Made by a program: the position numbers and the translations under genes. DNA of 64,000 nt from [Actinomadura] parvosata subsp. kistnae (GTDB taxonomy: Bacteria > Actinomycetota > Actinomycetes > Streptosporangiales > Streptosporangiaceae). Every line of letters begins with the position of its first letter. The first letter of the stretch is position 1. The DNA lies in the NCBI RefSeq assembly GCF_900323885.1, contig NZ_OOHJ01000023.1, positions 372,001 through 436,000 of the forward strand, given 5' to 3'. Positions 1-7,723 of the stretch are shown in pieces. Under the pieces are notes generated by a model that saw only the letters and a list, made by a program, of their open reading frames with translations, had not been told where the DNA came from and made no database searches.

Positions 1-20
1 CTCAGGCGTGCGCGATATCA

Positions 21-38
21 TTTAGACACATGTCGAAG
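21..38. promoter_or_regulatory. Candidate ArsR operator
   Basis: An AT-richer stretch (TTTAGACACATGTCGAAG) lies just upstream of the AGGAGG ribosome binding site (40-45) of the ArsR gene. It contains the imperfect dyad GACACATGTC. ArsR-family repressors usually bind such dyads over their own promoter, so autoregulation is inferred. Confidence 0.35.
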
Positions 39-52
39 CAGGAGGTGTCGTC

Positions 53-391
53 GTGACCGCCACCACGGGTGCGTGCTGTGCCCCCATCGCCCGTGAGCCG
101 CTGACCGAGCACGACGCCGCCGAGCTGGCCACGCTCCTCAAGGCGGTCGCCGACCCCGTACGCCTGCGCCTGCTGTCGATGATCGGCTCCCACGCCGGCG
201 GCGAGGCGTGCGTCTGCGACCTGACCGACGCCTTCGACCTGACGGCGCCCACCATCTCCCACCACCTCAAGGTGCTGCGCACCGCCGGCCTCATCGACGG
301 CGAGCGGCGCGGCACCTGGGTGTACTACCGCGTCGTCCCCGAGACGGTGAGCAGGCTCGGCGCCCTGTTCACGCCCCTCGTCACCGTGTGA
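53..391 (+). CDS. ArsR/SmtB-family transcriptional regulator
   Basis: A 112-residue winged-helix repressor. The ArsR core (about residues 25-95) has the DPVRLRLL helix and the recognition segment TAPTISHHLKVLRTAGLI. Cys53 and Cys55 form the CVC motif (ECxCDL type) that binds As(III)/Sb(III) or soft metals in classical ArsR proteins, and an extra Cys8-Cys9 pair sits near the N-terminus, so metal or arsenite sensing is likely. The GTG start at 53 is chosen because AGGAGG lies 7 bases upstream. The next gene runs convergently and no arsenic resistance gene is in the window; targets may lie to the left of position 1. Family assignment is firm, the effector is inferred. Confidence 0.9.
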   Translation: MTATTGACCAPIAREPLTEHDAAELATLLKAVADPVRLRLLSMIGSHAGGEACVCDLTDAFDLTAPTISHHLKVLRTAGLIDGERRGTWVYYRVVPETVSRLGALFTPLVTV

Positions 392-395
392 GCCG

Positions 396-779
396 TCAGC
401 GCCGCGCCTGCCAGGAGTAGAAGGCGCCGTGCAGGTGCTCGAACCGCTGCTCGACGGCGTCCGCCGACCACTCCACCCCTTCCAGCACCCGGCCGGGATC
501 GCCCTGCGGGCTCCAGGCGTACCCGTAGGGGCTGTGCAGCGACTCGCCGCGCTGGAAGACGACCACACCGCGCTCGCGCCGCACCTCCTCGAACTCCATC
601 CCGCCGACGGTACGCGGCCCCAGCCGCTCTCCCTCCCGCACCGTGCGAGCGAACGCTTCGAGCTGCGCCGACGAGTCGACGAACCGCTGGTCACCGGTGC
701 CACGCAGCGCCACGATCCCTGCGATCATGAGCCCCGCGACGACGAGCACCCCCAGGAACGCCATCATGCGGCCCCTCAT
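396..779 (-). CDS. Hypothetical single-pass membrane protein
   Basis: A 127-residue protein with no family I recognise. Residues about 5-24 form one hydrophobic helix after a basic MRGRMM start, giving a probable N-in anchor with the rest outside. The soluble part is rich in Arg/Glu and ends in an aromatic segment (HGAFYSWQARR). The frame is open 23 codons further upstream, but the ATG at 779 is preferred because GGGAGGG lies just upstream. It converges on the ArsR gene with a 4-base gap. Function unknown. Confidence 0.6.
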   Translation of the reverse strand: MRGRMMAFLGVLVVAGLMIAGIVALRGTGDQRFVDSSAQLEAFARTVREGERLGPRTVGGMEFEEVRRERGVVVFQRGESLHSPYGYAWSPQGDPGRVLEGVEWSADAVEQRFEHLHGAFYSWQARR

Positions 780-1096
780 CGCACCCTCCCGTCCCGCGGA
801 ACCAGCATGATCGTAGACGGTGGACGACGAACCCGCCATGCCGGTCACCGGGCGGCCCCGTGCCCAGGTCGGACAGCCGGCCGTTCACCACCCCCGCGCC
901 GCCCAGCATCTGCCGGAACAGCGCCAGCACGGCGATTACATGGGCTGGTCAAGAGAGGGGCTGTGAGCTGGGCGATATATGCCCGTTGTCCTGGTATTTC
1001 CAGCACGGTGAAGCGACGCGAGACTCCACCCACGCCGTCATGTGACCTCGCTCACACCGTGTCACAGCCAGGAGGGGTGCCCCGTCTTGAGAGGGC
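780..1096. other. Intergenic region between divergent genes
   Basis: 317 bases without a convincing gene. Short reading frames here have no ribosome binding site and unnatural composition. The right-hand end holds the ECF41-type promoter described separately; the left end presumably holds the promoter of the minus-strand membrane protein. Confidence 0.5.
1060..1086 (+). promoter_or_regulatory. ECF41-type sigma factor promoter upstream of the SDR gene
   Basis: TGTCACA at 1060-1066 is followed after exactly 16 bases by CGTC at 1083-1086. As I recall, the published ECF41 consensus is TGTCACA-N16-CGTC. An ECF41 sigma factor is encoded two genes downstream, so an autoregulated SDR-sigma operon is inferred. 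The CGTC element ends only 10 bases before the SDR ATG (1097), so the transcript would have almost no leader. Confidence 0.8.
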
Positions 1097-1840
1097 ATGA
1101 CGAACACACAGCAGACCTCGGTCCTGATCACTGGCGGCAACAAGGGGCTCGGCCTCGAAGCGGGGCGGCGGCTCGGCGAGCTGGGCTGGACGATCTTCCT
1201 CGGCTCGCGGGACGAGGGCCGCGGCCGGGAGGCCGCCGACAAGCTCGCCGCCGGCGGCGCGCGCGTGGTCATGGTGCCCCTGGACGTGACCTCCGACGAG
1301 TCGGTGGCAGCCGCGGTGCGGCTCGTCCGCGAGCACACCGACCGGCTCGACGTACTGATCAACAACGCCGGCGCGCCCGGCAGGGGCATCACGCCCGCGC
1401 AGGCCACGGTCGAGGAGATCCACGGCGTCTACGACACCAACGTCTACGGGCCGATCCGGGTCACGCACGCGTTCCTGCCCCTGCTGGAGGCCGCGGACCA
1501 CCCGCGCGTGGTCATGGTGTCCAGCGCCATCGGAGCCTTCTCGGTCGTGACCGACCCCGAGCAGAACGCCTTCAAGTTCCACGAGCTGGCCTACAGCTCG
1601 TCCAAGACGGCCCTGAACATGATCACCGTCCGGTACGCGCAGGCGCTCCCGCACATCAAGTTCAACATCGCCACCCCCGGAGAGGTCGCCAACCACAAGT
1701 TCGCCGCCACCGACATGAACAACCACACCGGCGAGCTCACCGTCACCGAAGGCACCGACTCGATCGTCAGGCTCGCGACACTCGGCCCCGACGGGCCCAG
1801 CGGGATCTTCGTCGACCGGCTCGGCCCCATCGCCTGGTAG
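1097..1840 (+). CDS. Short-chain dehydrogenase/reductase (SDR)
   Basis: A 247-residue classical SDR, a cytosolic NAD(P)-dependent oxidoreductase. Visible motifs: cofactor-binding TGGNKGLG at about 10-17, the NNAG strand at about 89-92, and a YSSSK catalytic pair (Tyr and Lys) at about 163-167 with an upstream Ser in MVSSAIG. Length is normal. It ends 65 bases before the sigma factor gene on the same strand. ECF41 sigma genes typically sit beside carboxymuconolactone decarboxylases, oxidoreductases or epimerases, so this enzyme is the probable target of the adjacent sigma factor. Substrate unknown. Confidence 0.9.
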   Translation: MTNTQQTSVLITGGNKGLGLEAGRRLGELGWTIFLGSRDEGRGREAADKLAAGGARVVMVPLDVTSDESVAAAVRLVREHTDRLDVLINNAGAPGRGITPAQATVEEIHGVYDTNVYGPIRVTHAFLPLLEAADHPRVVMVSSAIGAFSVVTDPEQNAFKFHELAYSSSKTALNMITVRYAQALPHIKFNIATPGEVANHKFAATDMNNHTGELTVTEGTDSIVRLATLGPDGPSGIFVDRLGPIAW

Positions 1841-1905
1841 CCGGAACCTCTCGGATACGCTGGCGCCCGCCGATGAGCACGCCAGCCGAGGAGAAGAGGA
1901 AGCCT

Positions 1906-2844
1906 GTGTCCGGGCCGGGGGATGAGACGAGCGCGAACGCGTACAGGCCGCTACTGTTCTCCATCGCGTACGGGATGACGGGATCCGTGGGCGACGCCGA
2001 GGACATCGTGCAGGACGCGTTCCTCGGCCTGACGAAAGCGCAGCAGGCGGGCACCGTGATCGCCGACCGGAAGGCGTACCTGACGACGGCGGTCACCCGG
2101 CTCGGCATCGACCACCTGCGGTCGGCGCGGGTACGGCGGGAGACGTACGTGGGGGAGTGGCTGCCGGAGCCGGTCGTCGCCCCCGCCGGCGCGGCCCCCG
2201 GGCCCGCCGAGCACGCCGAGCTGGCCGACTCGCTGTCGATGGCGTTCCTCGTGCTGCTGGAGTCGCTGTCGCCGGTGGAGCGGGCGGTGTTCGTGCTGCG
2301 CGAAGTCTTCGGGTACGCCTACCCCGACGTGGCGAGGATCACCGGCAAGACCGAGGTCAACTGCCGGCAGATCTTCGCCCGCGCCCGGCAGCGCATCGCC
2401 GCCGGAGGGCGCGTGCGCCACAGCGCGCCGCCCCCGGCGCGGCGGGCGCACGGGGAGGAGCTCGCCCGCCGCTTCTTCGACGCCGCCGCCGGCGGCGACC
2501 TCGACGCCCTGCTCGGCATGCTCGCCCCCGACGTCGTCCTGCATGGGGACGGCGGCGGCAAGGCGCAGGCGATCGCGAAACCGGCGACCGACGCGCAGCG
2601 CGTCGCCCGCCTCCTCATCGCCGGCCTCCGCCGCGTCTCCCTGCTCGGCGTCACCTACCGGCCGGCCTGGGTCAACGGCGGGCCGGGGGTCGTCATGCAC
2701 GACGCGGAGGGGCGCGTGGCCAGCGTGGTCGGGCTCGACATCGACCCCGACGGCGTGATCCAGGCGATCCACTCGATCGCCAACCCCGACAAGCTCACCC
2801 ACCTCGGCCCGGTGTCCGACGTGGCACTGCTGCCCCAGAAGTAG
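1906..2844 (+). CDS. ECF41-family RNA polymerase sigma factor (SigJ-like)
   Basis: A 312-residue sigma factor: sigma-2 region (SIAYGMTGSVGDAEDIVQDAF), sigma-4 region (LSPVERAVFVLREVFGYAYPDVARITGKT), then a C-terminal SnoaL-like domain of about 110 residues. The ECF41 hallmarks are present: WLPEPV between the domains, DVVLHGDGGGKA in the SnoaL part and NPDKL near the end. In this family the C-terminal domain acts as a fused regulator instead of a separate anti-sigma factor. The GTG at 1906 has GAAGAGGA upstream; an in-frame ATG at 1873 lacks a ribosome binding site and would add 11 residues. The signal sensed is unknown. Confidence 0.9.
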   Translation: MSGPGDETSANAYRPLLFSIAYGMTGSVGDAEDIVQDAFLGLTKAQQAGTVIADRKAYLTTAVTRLGIDHLRSARVRRETYVGEWLPEPVVAPAGAAPGPAEHAELADSLSMAFLVLLESLSPVERAVFVLREVFGYAYPDVARITGKTEVNCRQIFARARQRIAAGGRVRHSAPPPARRAHGEELARRFFDAAAGGDLDALLGMLAPDVVLHGDGGGKAQAIAKPATDAQRVARLLIAGLRRVSLLGVTYRPAWVNGGPGVVMHDAEGRVASVVGLDIDPDGVIQAIHSIANPDKLTHLGPVSDVALLPQK

Positions 2845-3187
2845 CCGGCTCGTCCCCGACGGGCGCACCCTGAAAGCCGGCTGCCCGCAGGCCCGCCCGC
2901 CCGCGTGCGCTCGTTCGCCTGTGCTTGCCCGCAGGCCCGCCCGCCCGACCGCTCGTGCTTGCTCACCTGCTTGTGTCCGGGCGCGGGTGTCTGTAGGGCT
3001 GCCCGTTCGCGTGCGTCCACTCGCCCGCGCGCTGACTCGCCGGATCCGCAGGCCCGGCCGCGTTCACGGGACCGCTGGTGCCCGCAGGCCCACCCGCCGC
3101 GCGCTGACTCGCCTGCGCGCTGACCTGGCCGCGTCCGCAGGTCCGGCTGGGCCCGCAGGTGCGGCCGTGAGGGCTGGCCGGCGTTGG
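2845..3187. repeat. Non-coding interval with degenerate GC-rich repeats
   Basis: 343 bases between two convergent genes contain no credible gene. The block CCCGCAGGCCCGCCCGCCCG recurs twice (near 2885 and 2929), and shorter CCGCAGG, GCGCGCTGACTCGCC and CGTGCGC-like pieces recur to about 3160. This looks like a decayed minisatellite and may also hold the terminators of the flanking genes. Confidence 0.5.
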
Positions 3188-3631
3188 TCAGGGTTTGGCG
3201 AGGCGGGTTGCCGTGTCGCTGACGCGGGCCAGCAGGCGTTTCAGGTCCGCCAGCTCCTCGGGGGTGAGGTCGGCGCCGAGCTGGTGGTCGAGCTCGGCCA
3301 CTCGCGCGTCCGCGCGGTCGAAGAGCTCGCGCCCGGCCTCGGTGAGGCGGATCTCGATGAGGCTGCCGTGCATCGGGTGCGGGCTGCGGGTGATGAGGCC
3401 GCGGGCTTCCAGTCGGCCGACGGTGCTGTTCATGGTCTGCGCGGTGACCCCGACCTTGCGGGCCAGCTCGGCCGAGGTGATGCCGTCGTGGTCGCTGAGG
3501 ATGGCCAGCGCCGACTGCTGTGCCGGCGTCATCCCGTACGAGCGCAGGACGCTCTCCTTGGCGAGCTGGGTGGTCTGCTCGGCGCGTTTGACGTAGGCGA
3601 GGAGCCGCTCGGAGTAGTGCACGACGTCCAT
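3188..3631 (-). CDS. MarR-family transcriptional regulator
   Basis: A 147-residue winged-helix regulator. The DNA-binding core is about residues 35-100: TPAQQSALAILSDHDGITSAELARKVGVTAQTMNSTVGRLEARGLI, with a wing at SPHPMHGSLIEIRLT. Helical dimerisation segments flank it. It is divergent from an MFS transporter followed by an HbpS-like gene, the usual arrangement for a MarR repressor controlling an efflux or uptake gene through a shared intergenic operator. The ligand is unknown. Confidence 0.9.
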   Translation of the reverse strand: MDVVHYSERLLAYVKRAEQTTQLAKESVLRSYGMTPAQQSALAILSDHDGITSAELARKVGVTAQTMNSTVGRLEARGLITRSPHPMHGSLIEIRLTEAGRELFDRADARVAELDHQLGADLTPEELADLKRLLARVSDTATRLAKP

Positions 3632-3653
3632 GCTAGCGGTAAATCATCTTGCG

Positions 3654-3684
3654 ACTATCAGCATGCTTACTGTTAACTATCAGC
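3654..3684. promoter_or_regulatory. Candidate MarR operator with direct repeats
   Basis: The nonamer ACTATCAGC occurs at 3654-3662 and again at 3676-3684, exactly 22 bases (about two helical turns) apart, in the 86-base gap between the divergent MarR and MFS genes. This phasing suggests two regulator molecules on one DNA face. Assignment to MarR is by position. Confidence 0.5.
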
Positions 3685-3717
3685 CATCGAACACCCGACG
3701 AGGAAAGGCGGGACGTC

Positions 3718-5073
3718 ATGGCGGGCGAGGAGGCCGGGCAGGACCGGCGGCGGTGGATGGTGCTGGTGGCGGGCATGCTCGCCATGATCGCGGGCTGTGC
3801 GTTCCAGTTCGGCCTGCCGTACCTGATCCCCGCGCTGCGCGAGGAGGGTCTGTCGCTGGGAGCGGCCGGGCTGCTCGCGGCGGCGCCCACCGCGGGGCTG
3901 CTGGTCAGCCTGATCGCCTGGGGAGCCGCCGCCGACCGGTGGGGCGAGCGGTGGGTCCTGGCCGGGGGGCTGGCCGGGGCGGGCGCGGTGCTGGCCGTGG
4001 CGACCCAGGTGCGCGGCGTCGCCGCGCTGGGCATCTGCTTCCTGCTGGCCGGCGCGGCCGGCGGGTCGGTGCACGCGTCCAGCGGGCGGCTGATCCTGGG
4101 CTGGTTCGCCGCGCACGAGCGCGGGCTGGCGATGGGCCTGCGGCAGACCGCGCAGCCGATCGGCGTCGCGGTGGCGGCGCTCGTCCTGCCCGCGACGGCC
4201 GCGGCGGGGCGGGGGTCCGCGCTGGCGTTCATGGCGGCGTTCTGCCTGGCCGGCGCGGTGCTGGTCGCGGTCGCGGTACGCGATCCGGCCCGGGCGGCGG
4301 CGTCCGCGCAAGAGAGCGGCGGGTCGCCGTACCGGACGCCGGTGTTGTGGCGGATCCACGGCGCCAGCGCGCTGCTGATCGTGCCGCAGTTCACGGTGGC
4401 CACGTTCGCGCTGGTGTTCCTGGTGGACGAGCGCGGCTGGGACGCCACCCAGGCCGGTCACATCCTGGCTCTGGCGCAGGTCGGGGGCGCGGTGGCGCGG
4501 CTCGCCTCGGGCTGGTGGTCCGACCGGGTGGGCGGCCGGCTGCGGCCGATGCGGATCGTGTCCGGGGCGATCGCGGTCGTCGCCGGGGTGCTGGCGGCGG
4601 GCGCGGCCGGCGGGTCCGCGATCGCGGTGGGCGCCGTGGTGGCCGCGTCGATCGTGTCGGTCAGCCCCAACGGGCTGGCGTTCACCGCCGTCGCCGAGCA
4701 CGCCGGGCGCCAGTGGGCCGGCCGCGCGCTGGGCATCCAGAACACCGCGCAGAACGCGGTCGCCGCCGCGACACCCCCGCTCATGGCCGCCGTGATCGGC
4801 TCCGGAGGCTACGCCGCCGCCTTCGCGCTCGCCGCGGCGTTCCCGCTGGCCGCCATGGCCGTGATCCCGGTACGCGCGGAGCAGCGACGCTCCGCCGGCC
4901 GTGGCGACGCGCCCGAGCAGCGACGCCCCGCCGGTCCCACCGGCGACGCGCCCGAGCAGCGAAGCTCCGCTAACCGCGGCGACGCGTCCGGGCAGCGGTC
5001 ACCCGCCGGTCCCGCCGGCGCCGTCGAGCAGCGGCGCCCGTCCGGTCCGGCCGAGCCCGTCCAGGCGCGATGA
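3718..5073 (+). CDS. MFS transporter
   Basis: A 451-residue polytopic protein with about 12 transmembrane helices and the loop motif AADRWGERW between TM2 and TM3, typical of the major facilitator superfamily. The overall look (CynX/NimT or oxalate-type antiporter) allows uptake or efflux. The ATG at 3718 follows GGAAAGGCGGGA. After about residue 390 the membrane domain ends and a hydrophilic tail of about 60 residues follows, built from imperfect repeats of the type EQRRPAG-GDAP. This tail is unusual for the family. The HbpS-like gene starts 36 bases after the stop, so the two probably share a transcript. Confidence 0.85.
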   Translation: MAGEEAGQDRRRWMVLVAGMLAMIAGCAFQFGLPYLIPALREEGLSLGAAGLLAAAPTAGLLVSLIAWGAAADRWGERWVLAGGLAGAGAVLAVATQVRGVAALGICFLLAGAAGGSVHASSGRLILGWFAAHERGLAMGLRQTAQPIGVAVAALVLPATAAAGRGSALAFMAAFCLAGAVLVAVAVRDPARAAASAQESGGSPYRTPVLWRIHGASALLIVPQFTVATFALVFLVDERGWDATQAGHILALAQVGGAVARLASGWWSDRVGGRLRPMRIVSGAIAVVAGVLAAGAAGGSAIAVGAVVAASIVSVSPNGLAFTAVAEHAGRQWAGRALGIQNTAQNAVAAATPPLMAAVIGSGGYAAAFALAAAFPLAAMAVIPVRAEQRRSAGRGDAPEQRRPAGPTGDAPEQRSSANRGDASGQRSPAGPAGAVEQRRPSGPAEPVQAR

Positions 5074-5109
5074 CTTCCCCGTTCCCGTCATTCATGTGAG
5101 GAGAGACCG

Positions 5110-5535
5110 ATGCAGCACACCATCCAGCGCCCGTCCATCAGCCACGCCGCCGCCCAGGCCGTCGTCGAGGCGGCCGTGCGGGCCGCGCGGGACACCCCGG
5201 TCGCGTACGCCGTGGCGGTCGTGGACGCGGGCGGGCACCTGACCGCGTTCGCCCGCATGGACGGCGCCCCCGTCATGGCCATCCAGGTCGCGCAGGACAA
5301 GGCGTACACCGCCGCCGGATTCGGGATGAGCACCGAGCGGTGGCACGAGTTCATCAAGGACGACGCCCCGCTCGCCCTGGGGGCGCCGGCCGGGGTCGAG
5401 CGGCTGGTGGCGTTCGGGGGCGGGGTGCCGATCATCGTGGACGGCCACGTCGTGGGCGGGGTCGGCGTGTGCGGCGGCCACTGGAGCGACGACGTGAAGA
5501 TCGCCGAAGCGGGCCTGGCGGCTCTCGACCGGTAG
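5110..5535 (+). CDS. GlcG/HbpS-family heme-binding-like protein
   Basis: A 141-residue single-domain protein of the GlcG/HbpS (DUF336) family, seen from AVAVVDAGGHLTAFARMDGA, the AQDKAYTAAGFGMST segment and GGVPIIVDGHVVGGVGVCGG. Length is normal and there is no signal peptide. Members include Streptomyces HbpS, a redox-responsive heme-binding octamer, and many uncharacterised proteins of aromatic or glycolate metabolism. It follows the MFS gene (GAGGAGAG ribosome site) and probably handles the same small molecule. Heme binding is not shown by the sequence. Confidence 0.85.
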   Translation: MQHTIQRPSISHAAAQAVVEAAVRAARDTPVAYAVAVVDAGGHLTAFARMDGAPVMAIQVAQDKAYTAAGFGMSTERWHEFIKDDAPLALGAPAGVERLVAFGGGVPIIVDGHVVGGVGVCGGHWSDDVKIAEAGLAALDR

Positions 5536-5558
5536 GTTCCGCCGGTCACGTCCCGCCC

Positions 5559-5608
5559 CAGGCCCGCCTCGCGCGGTTCTGGGGCGGCGGCCGCGCGAGG
5601 CGGGCCTG
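5559..5608. terminator. Strong bidirectional terminator hairpin
   Basis: An 18-bp perfect inverted repeat (5559-5576 and 5591-5608) with a 14-base loop lies between the convergent HbpS-like gene and the small secreted protein gene. No T-tract follows, as is common in high-GC actinomycetes. Confidence 0.8.
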
Positions 5609-5639
5609 CCCCTCACGGACGCCTTGCCGGGGTGAGGGG

Positions 5640-6005
5640 TCAGCCGCAGTGCGAGACCCGGGTCACCGAGTACGGCTCGTAGACGGCGGCGTAGAACTTC
5701 TTCCTGCCCTTGGTGTGGGCGTTGACCGTCATGCAGCGGTACTTGGCGGCCTTGTCGCCGACCGAGCCCTTGCGTACGAACGTGATCCTGACGCTGACCC
5801 GGTGGCTGCAGTGGTTGTTGAAGTAGATCGTGGCGCTGGTGTTGCCCTCGCCCCAGGAGAAGTTCGCCCACTGGCCGCTGGGCTTGGAGCACCGGACGCT
5901 GTCACGCTCGATCGCCGCGGCCGCCGCGCCGGTCGCCGGGGTCAGCATCACGGCCGCCGTGGCGGCGCAACCGAGCAGGACGGAGACGAGCTTCTTGGGG
6001 GTCAT
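5640..6005 (-). CDS. Small secreted cysteine-containing protein
   Basis: A 121-residue protein. Residues 1-33 are a Sec signal peptide (MTPKK, hydrophobic core, AxA site near ATGAAAAA). The mature part is about 88 residues with four Cys spread so that two disulfides are possible, is basic (pI clearly high) and rich in beta-type segments such as TSATIYFNNHCSHRVSVRITF. No family recognised; such proteins are common in actinomycete secretomes. It is transcribed alone, with a terminator downstream and a dyad in its promoter. Confidence 0.75.
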   Translation of the reverse strand: MTPKKLVSVLLGCAATAAVMLTPATGAAAAAIERDSVRCSKPSGQWANFSWGEGNTSATIYFNNHCSHRVSVRITFVRKGSVGDKAAKYRCMTVNAHTKGRKKFYAAVYEPYSVTRVSHCG

Positions 6006-6031
6006 ACCTCAGCCTTCGGGAGAGCCAGTTC

Positions 6032-6059
6032 TTGACAAGCCAACCTATCGGCTTGTCAA
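6032..6059. promoter_or_regulatory. Perfect dyad in the promoter of the secreted protein
   Basis: TTGACAAGCC (6032-6041) and GGCTTGTCAA (6050-6059) form a 10-bp perfect inverted repeat around 8 bases, 27 bases upstream of the secreted-protein start. On the minus strand the TTGACA can serve as a -35 box, so a bound repressor would block polymerase. The regulator is unknown. Confidence 0.55.
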
Positions 6060-6104
6060 CGGAAGAGTAAAGGCATTCGGCGGCTCTCCGAGCACAGCCG
6101 CGTA

Positions 6105-7004
6105 CTAACCGTAGTGCAGATGTGGTGCGAGCCGTTCGAGGGTGTCGACCGCAGAGGGAAGGTCGCCGGCCAGCGGATGGAGCAGGACGTGGTCGGCCCC
6201 CGCGTCCAGGTGCGCGCGCAGGCGGCGGGCGACCGTCTCCTCGTCGCCCCAGGCCAGCGTGGCGTCCACGAGCCGGTCGCTGCGGTCGCCCGCCAGGTCG
6301 TCGTCGCCGTAGCCGAGCCGCCGGTAGTTCGCCGTGTACGGGGTCTCGACGTCACGCTGCCCGGCGCGCAGCAGGGCGCGGATGCGTCCCCTGGCCGTGA
6401 CGGGGTCGGGGTCGAGGACGAGGGCCTGGTGCGGGATGACGAGCGGGCCGGGCCCGAGCGCGGCGCGGGCGACCTCGGTGTGCTCGACCGGCTGCAGGAA
6501 CGGGTGCACGCCGGACGTCCGCTCGGCGGCCAGCCGGTGCGCCTTGGGGCCGAGCGCGGCCAGCACCCGGGGGTAGGCGACGCCGGGCAGGAGGCGGGCG
6601 GCGGCCTCGTCCATGGCGTCCAGATAGTCGCGCAGCCCGCTGAGCGGCCGCTCGCCGGCGCGGCCGCCGAGCCCGAGCACGAGCCGGCCTGGGTACGCCT
6701 CGGCCAGCGTGGCCGCCGCCGTGTGCGTGGCCGCCGGTTGCCGGACGCTCACGTTCGCGATGCCCGAGCCGGCGACCAGCCGCTCGGTCGCGGCCAGGAC
6801 GACCGCGAGCTGTGTGAAGATCTCCCGCCCGCCGGCCGGTGACTCGGTGGGCGGCTCGCCCGTCCACAACGACCGGTATCCGAGCCGTTCGATCCGCGCG
6901 AACTGCTCGCGTTGCACGGACACCGGCGTGCCGAGCAGCGTCTGGGGCGCGATCCACACGCCGTACGAGCCGAGCCGGTCCCTGGTCTCCCCGAGGTCCA
7001 TCAC
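6105..7004 (-). CDS. LLM-class F420-dependent-type oxidoreductase
   Basis: A 299-residue luciferase-like TIM-barrel oxidoreductase, probably of the TIGR03620 type, with early GVWIAPQTLLGTP, RLGYRSLWTGEPP, a central LGLGGRAGERP and terminal DAGADHVLLHPL segments. In actinomycetes this group usually uses F420 rather than FMN, an inference here. Two adjacent Met codons make the start 7004 or 7001. It is divergent from a TetR gene whose intergenic region has two operators, so it is the likely regulated enzyme. Substrate unknown. Confidence 0.85.
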   Translation of the reverse strand: MMDLGETRDRLGSYGVWIAPQTLLGTPVSVQREQFARIERLGYRSLWTGEPPTESPAGGREIFTQLAVVLAATERLVAGSGIANVSVRQPAATHTAAATLAEAYPGRLVLGLGGRAGERPLSGLRDYLDAMDEAAARLLPGVAYPRVLAALGPKAHRLAAERTSGVHPFLQPVEHTEVARAALGPGPLVIPHQALVLDPDPVTARGRIRALLRAGQRDVETPYTANYRRLGYGDDDLAGDRSDRLVDATLAWGDEETVARRLRAHLDAGADHVLLHPLAGDLPSAVDTLERLAPHLHYG

Positions 7005-7024
7005 TGTCCACCCTTCGCCATTTA

Positions 7025-7075
7025 CGGAGGCAGCCTCCGCTTGCTCCCCGGGCTACGATACGGAGGCAGGCTCCG
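7025..7075. promoter_or_regulatory. Two TetR-type operators
   Basis: CGGAGGCAGCCTCCG at 7025-7039 is a perfect 7+1+7 palindrome. A second copy, CGGAGGCAGGCTCCG at 7061-7075, keeps 5-bp arms; the centres are 36 bases apart. They lie in the 96-base gap between the LLM oxidoreductase and TetR genes and probably mediate autoregulation and control of the enzyme. Confidence 0.7.
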
Positions 7076-7100
7076 ATTGGCAACGGGTGAAGGAGACGGC

Positions 7101-7679
7101 ATGGACCGCGAGACGACCACCAGGCCGCTGCGGGCCGACGCCCGGCGCAACCGCGACCGCCTGGTGGCCGAGGCCCGCGCCGCCTTCGACCGCGACGGCG
7201 TCGCCGCGTCCCTGGAGGACGTCGCCGCCCGCGCCGGCGTCGGCATCGGCACCCTCTACCGGCACTTCCCCACCAGGGAGGCGCTGCTGGAAGAGGTGCT
7301 GCGGGAACGGTTCGACGCGCTCGGCGCCACCGCCCGCGCCCTGCTCGACCACGCCTCACCCCGGGCCGCGCTGCGCACGTGGGCGCGCGGCTTCGCCGAG
7401 GCAGGCACCACGTTCCGCGGTCTGACGGCCGCCCTGTCGGCGACCCTGCGCGACGAGTCCTCCGCCCTGCACGCCTCGTGCGCCTCCATGCGCGCGGCGG
7501 GGCAGGCCCTGCTGGCCCGCGCCCAGCGCCACGGCGACATCCGCGCCGACCTGACCGTGGCCGAGCTGACCACGATGGTGTTCGGGGTGGCGTGGGCCCA
7601 CGAGCAGAGCCCGCCCCAGGCCCCCGCCGACCTCGACCGCCTCCTCGACCTGCTCTTCGACGGCCTCAGCCCCCGATAG
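7101..7679 (+). CDS. TetR-family transcriptional regulator
   Basis: A 192-residue TetR regulator: N-terminal HTH at about 15-60 (ARRNRDRLVAEARAAFDRDGVAASLEDVAARAGVGIGTLYRHFPTREALLEEV), then a helical ligand-binding domain. The ATG at 7101 follows AAGGAGA; the frame is open far upstream, but that is not coding. It is divergent from the LLM oxidoreductase and is preceded by two palindromes. A hairpin terminator follows. Confidence 0.9.
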   Translation: MDRETTTRPLRADARRNRDRLVAEARAAFDRDGVAASLEDVAARAGVGIGTLYRHFPTREALLEEVLRERFDALGATARALLDHASPRAALRTWARGFAEAGTTFRGLTAALSATLRDESSALHASCASMRAAGQALLARAQRHGDIRADLTVAELTTMVFGVAWAHEQSPPQAPADLDRLLDLLFDGLSPR

Positions 7680-7681
7680 CG

Positions 7682-7712
7682 AGGCCGCCCGCTCAGCGCG
7701 AGCGGGCGGCCT
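7682..7712. terminator. Bidirectional terminator hairpin
   Basis: A 13-bp perfect stem (7682-7694 with 7700-7712) and a 5-base loop lie between the convergent TetR gene and the large secreted protein gene. Confidence 0.8.
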
Positions 7713-7723
7713 GCGTTGCGGGG

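Noticed and set aside
691..930. A 79-codon minus-strand frame upstream of the small membrane protein
   Set aside because: No ribosome binding site and half of it overlaps the membrane-protein gene out of frame; no family match.
1042..1905. The long frame upstream of the sigma factor as part of it
   Set aside because: It is the out-of-frame shadow of the SDR gene; the sigma domains begin only after 1906 and a GTG with a ribosome site is present there.
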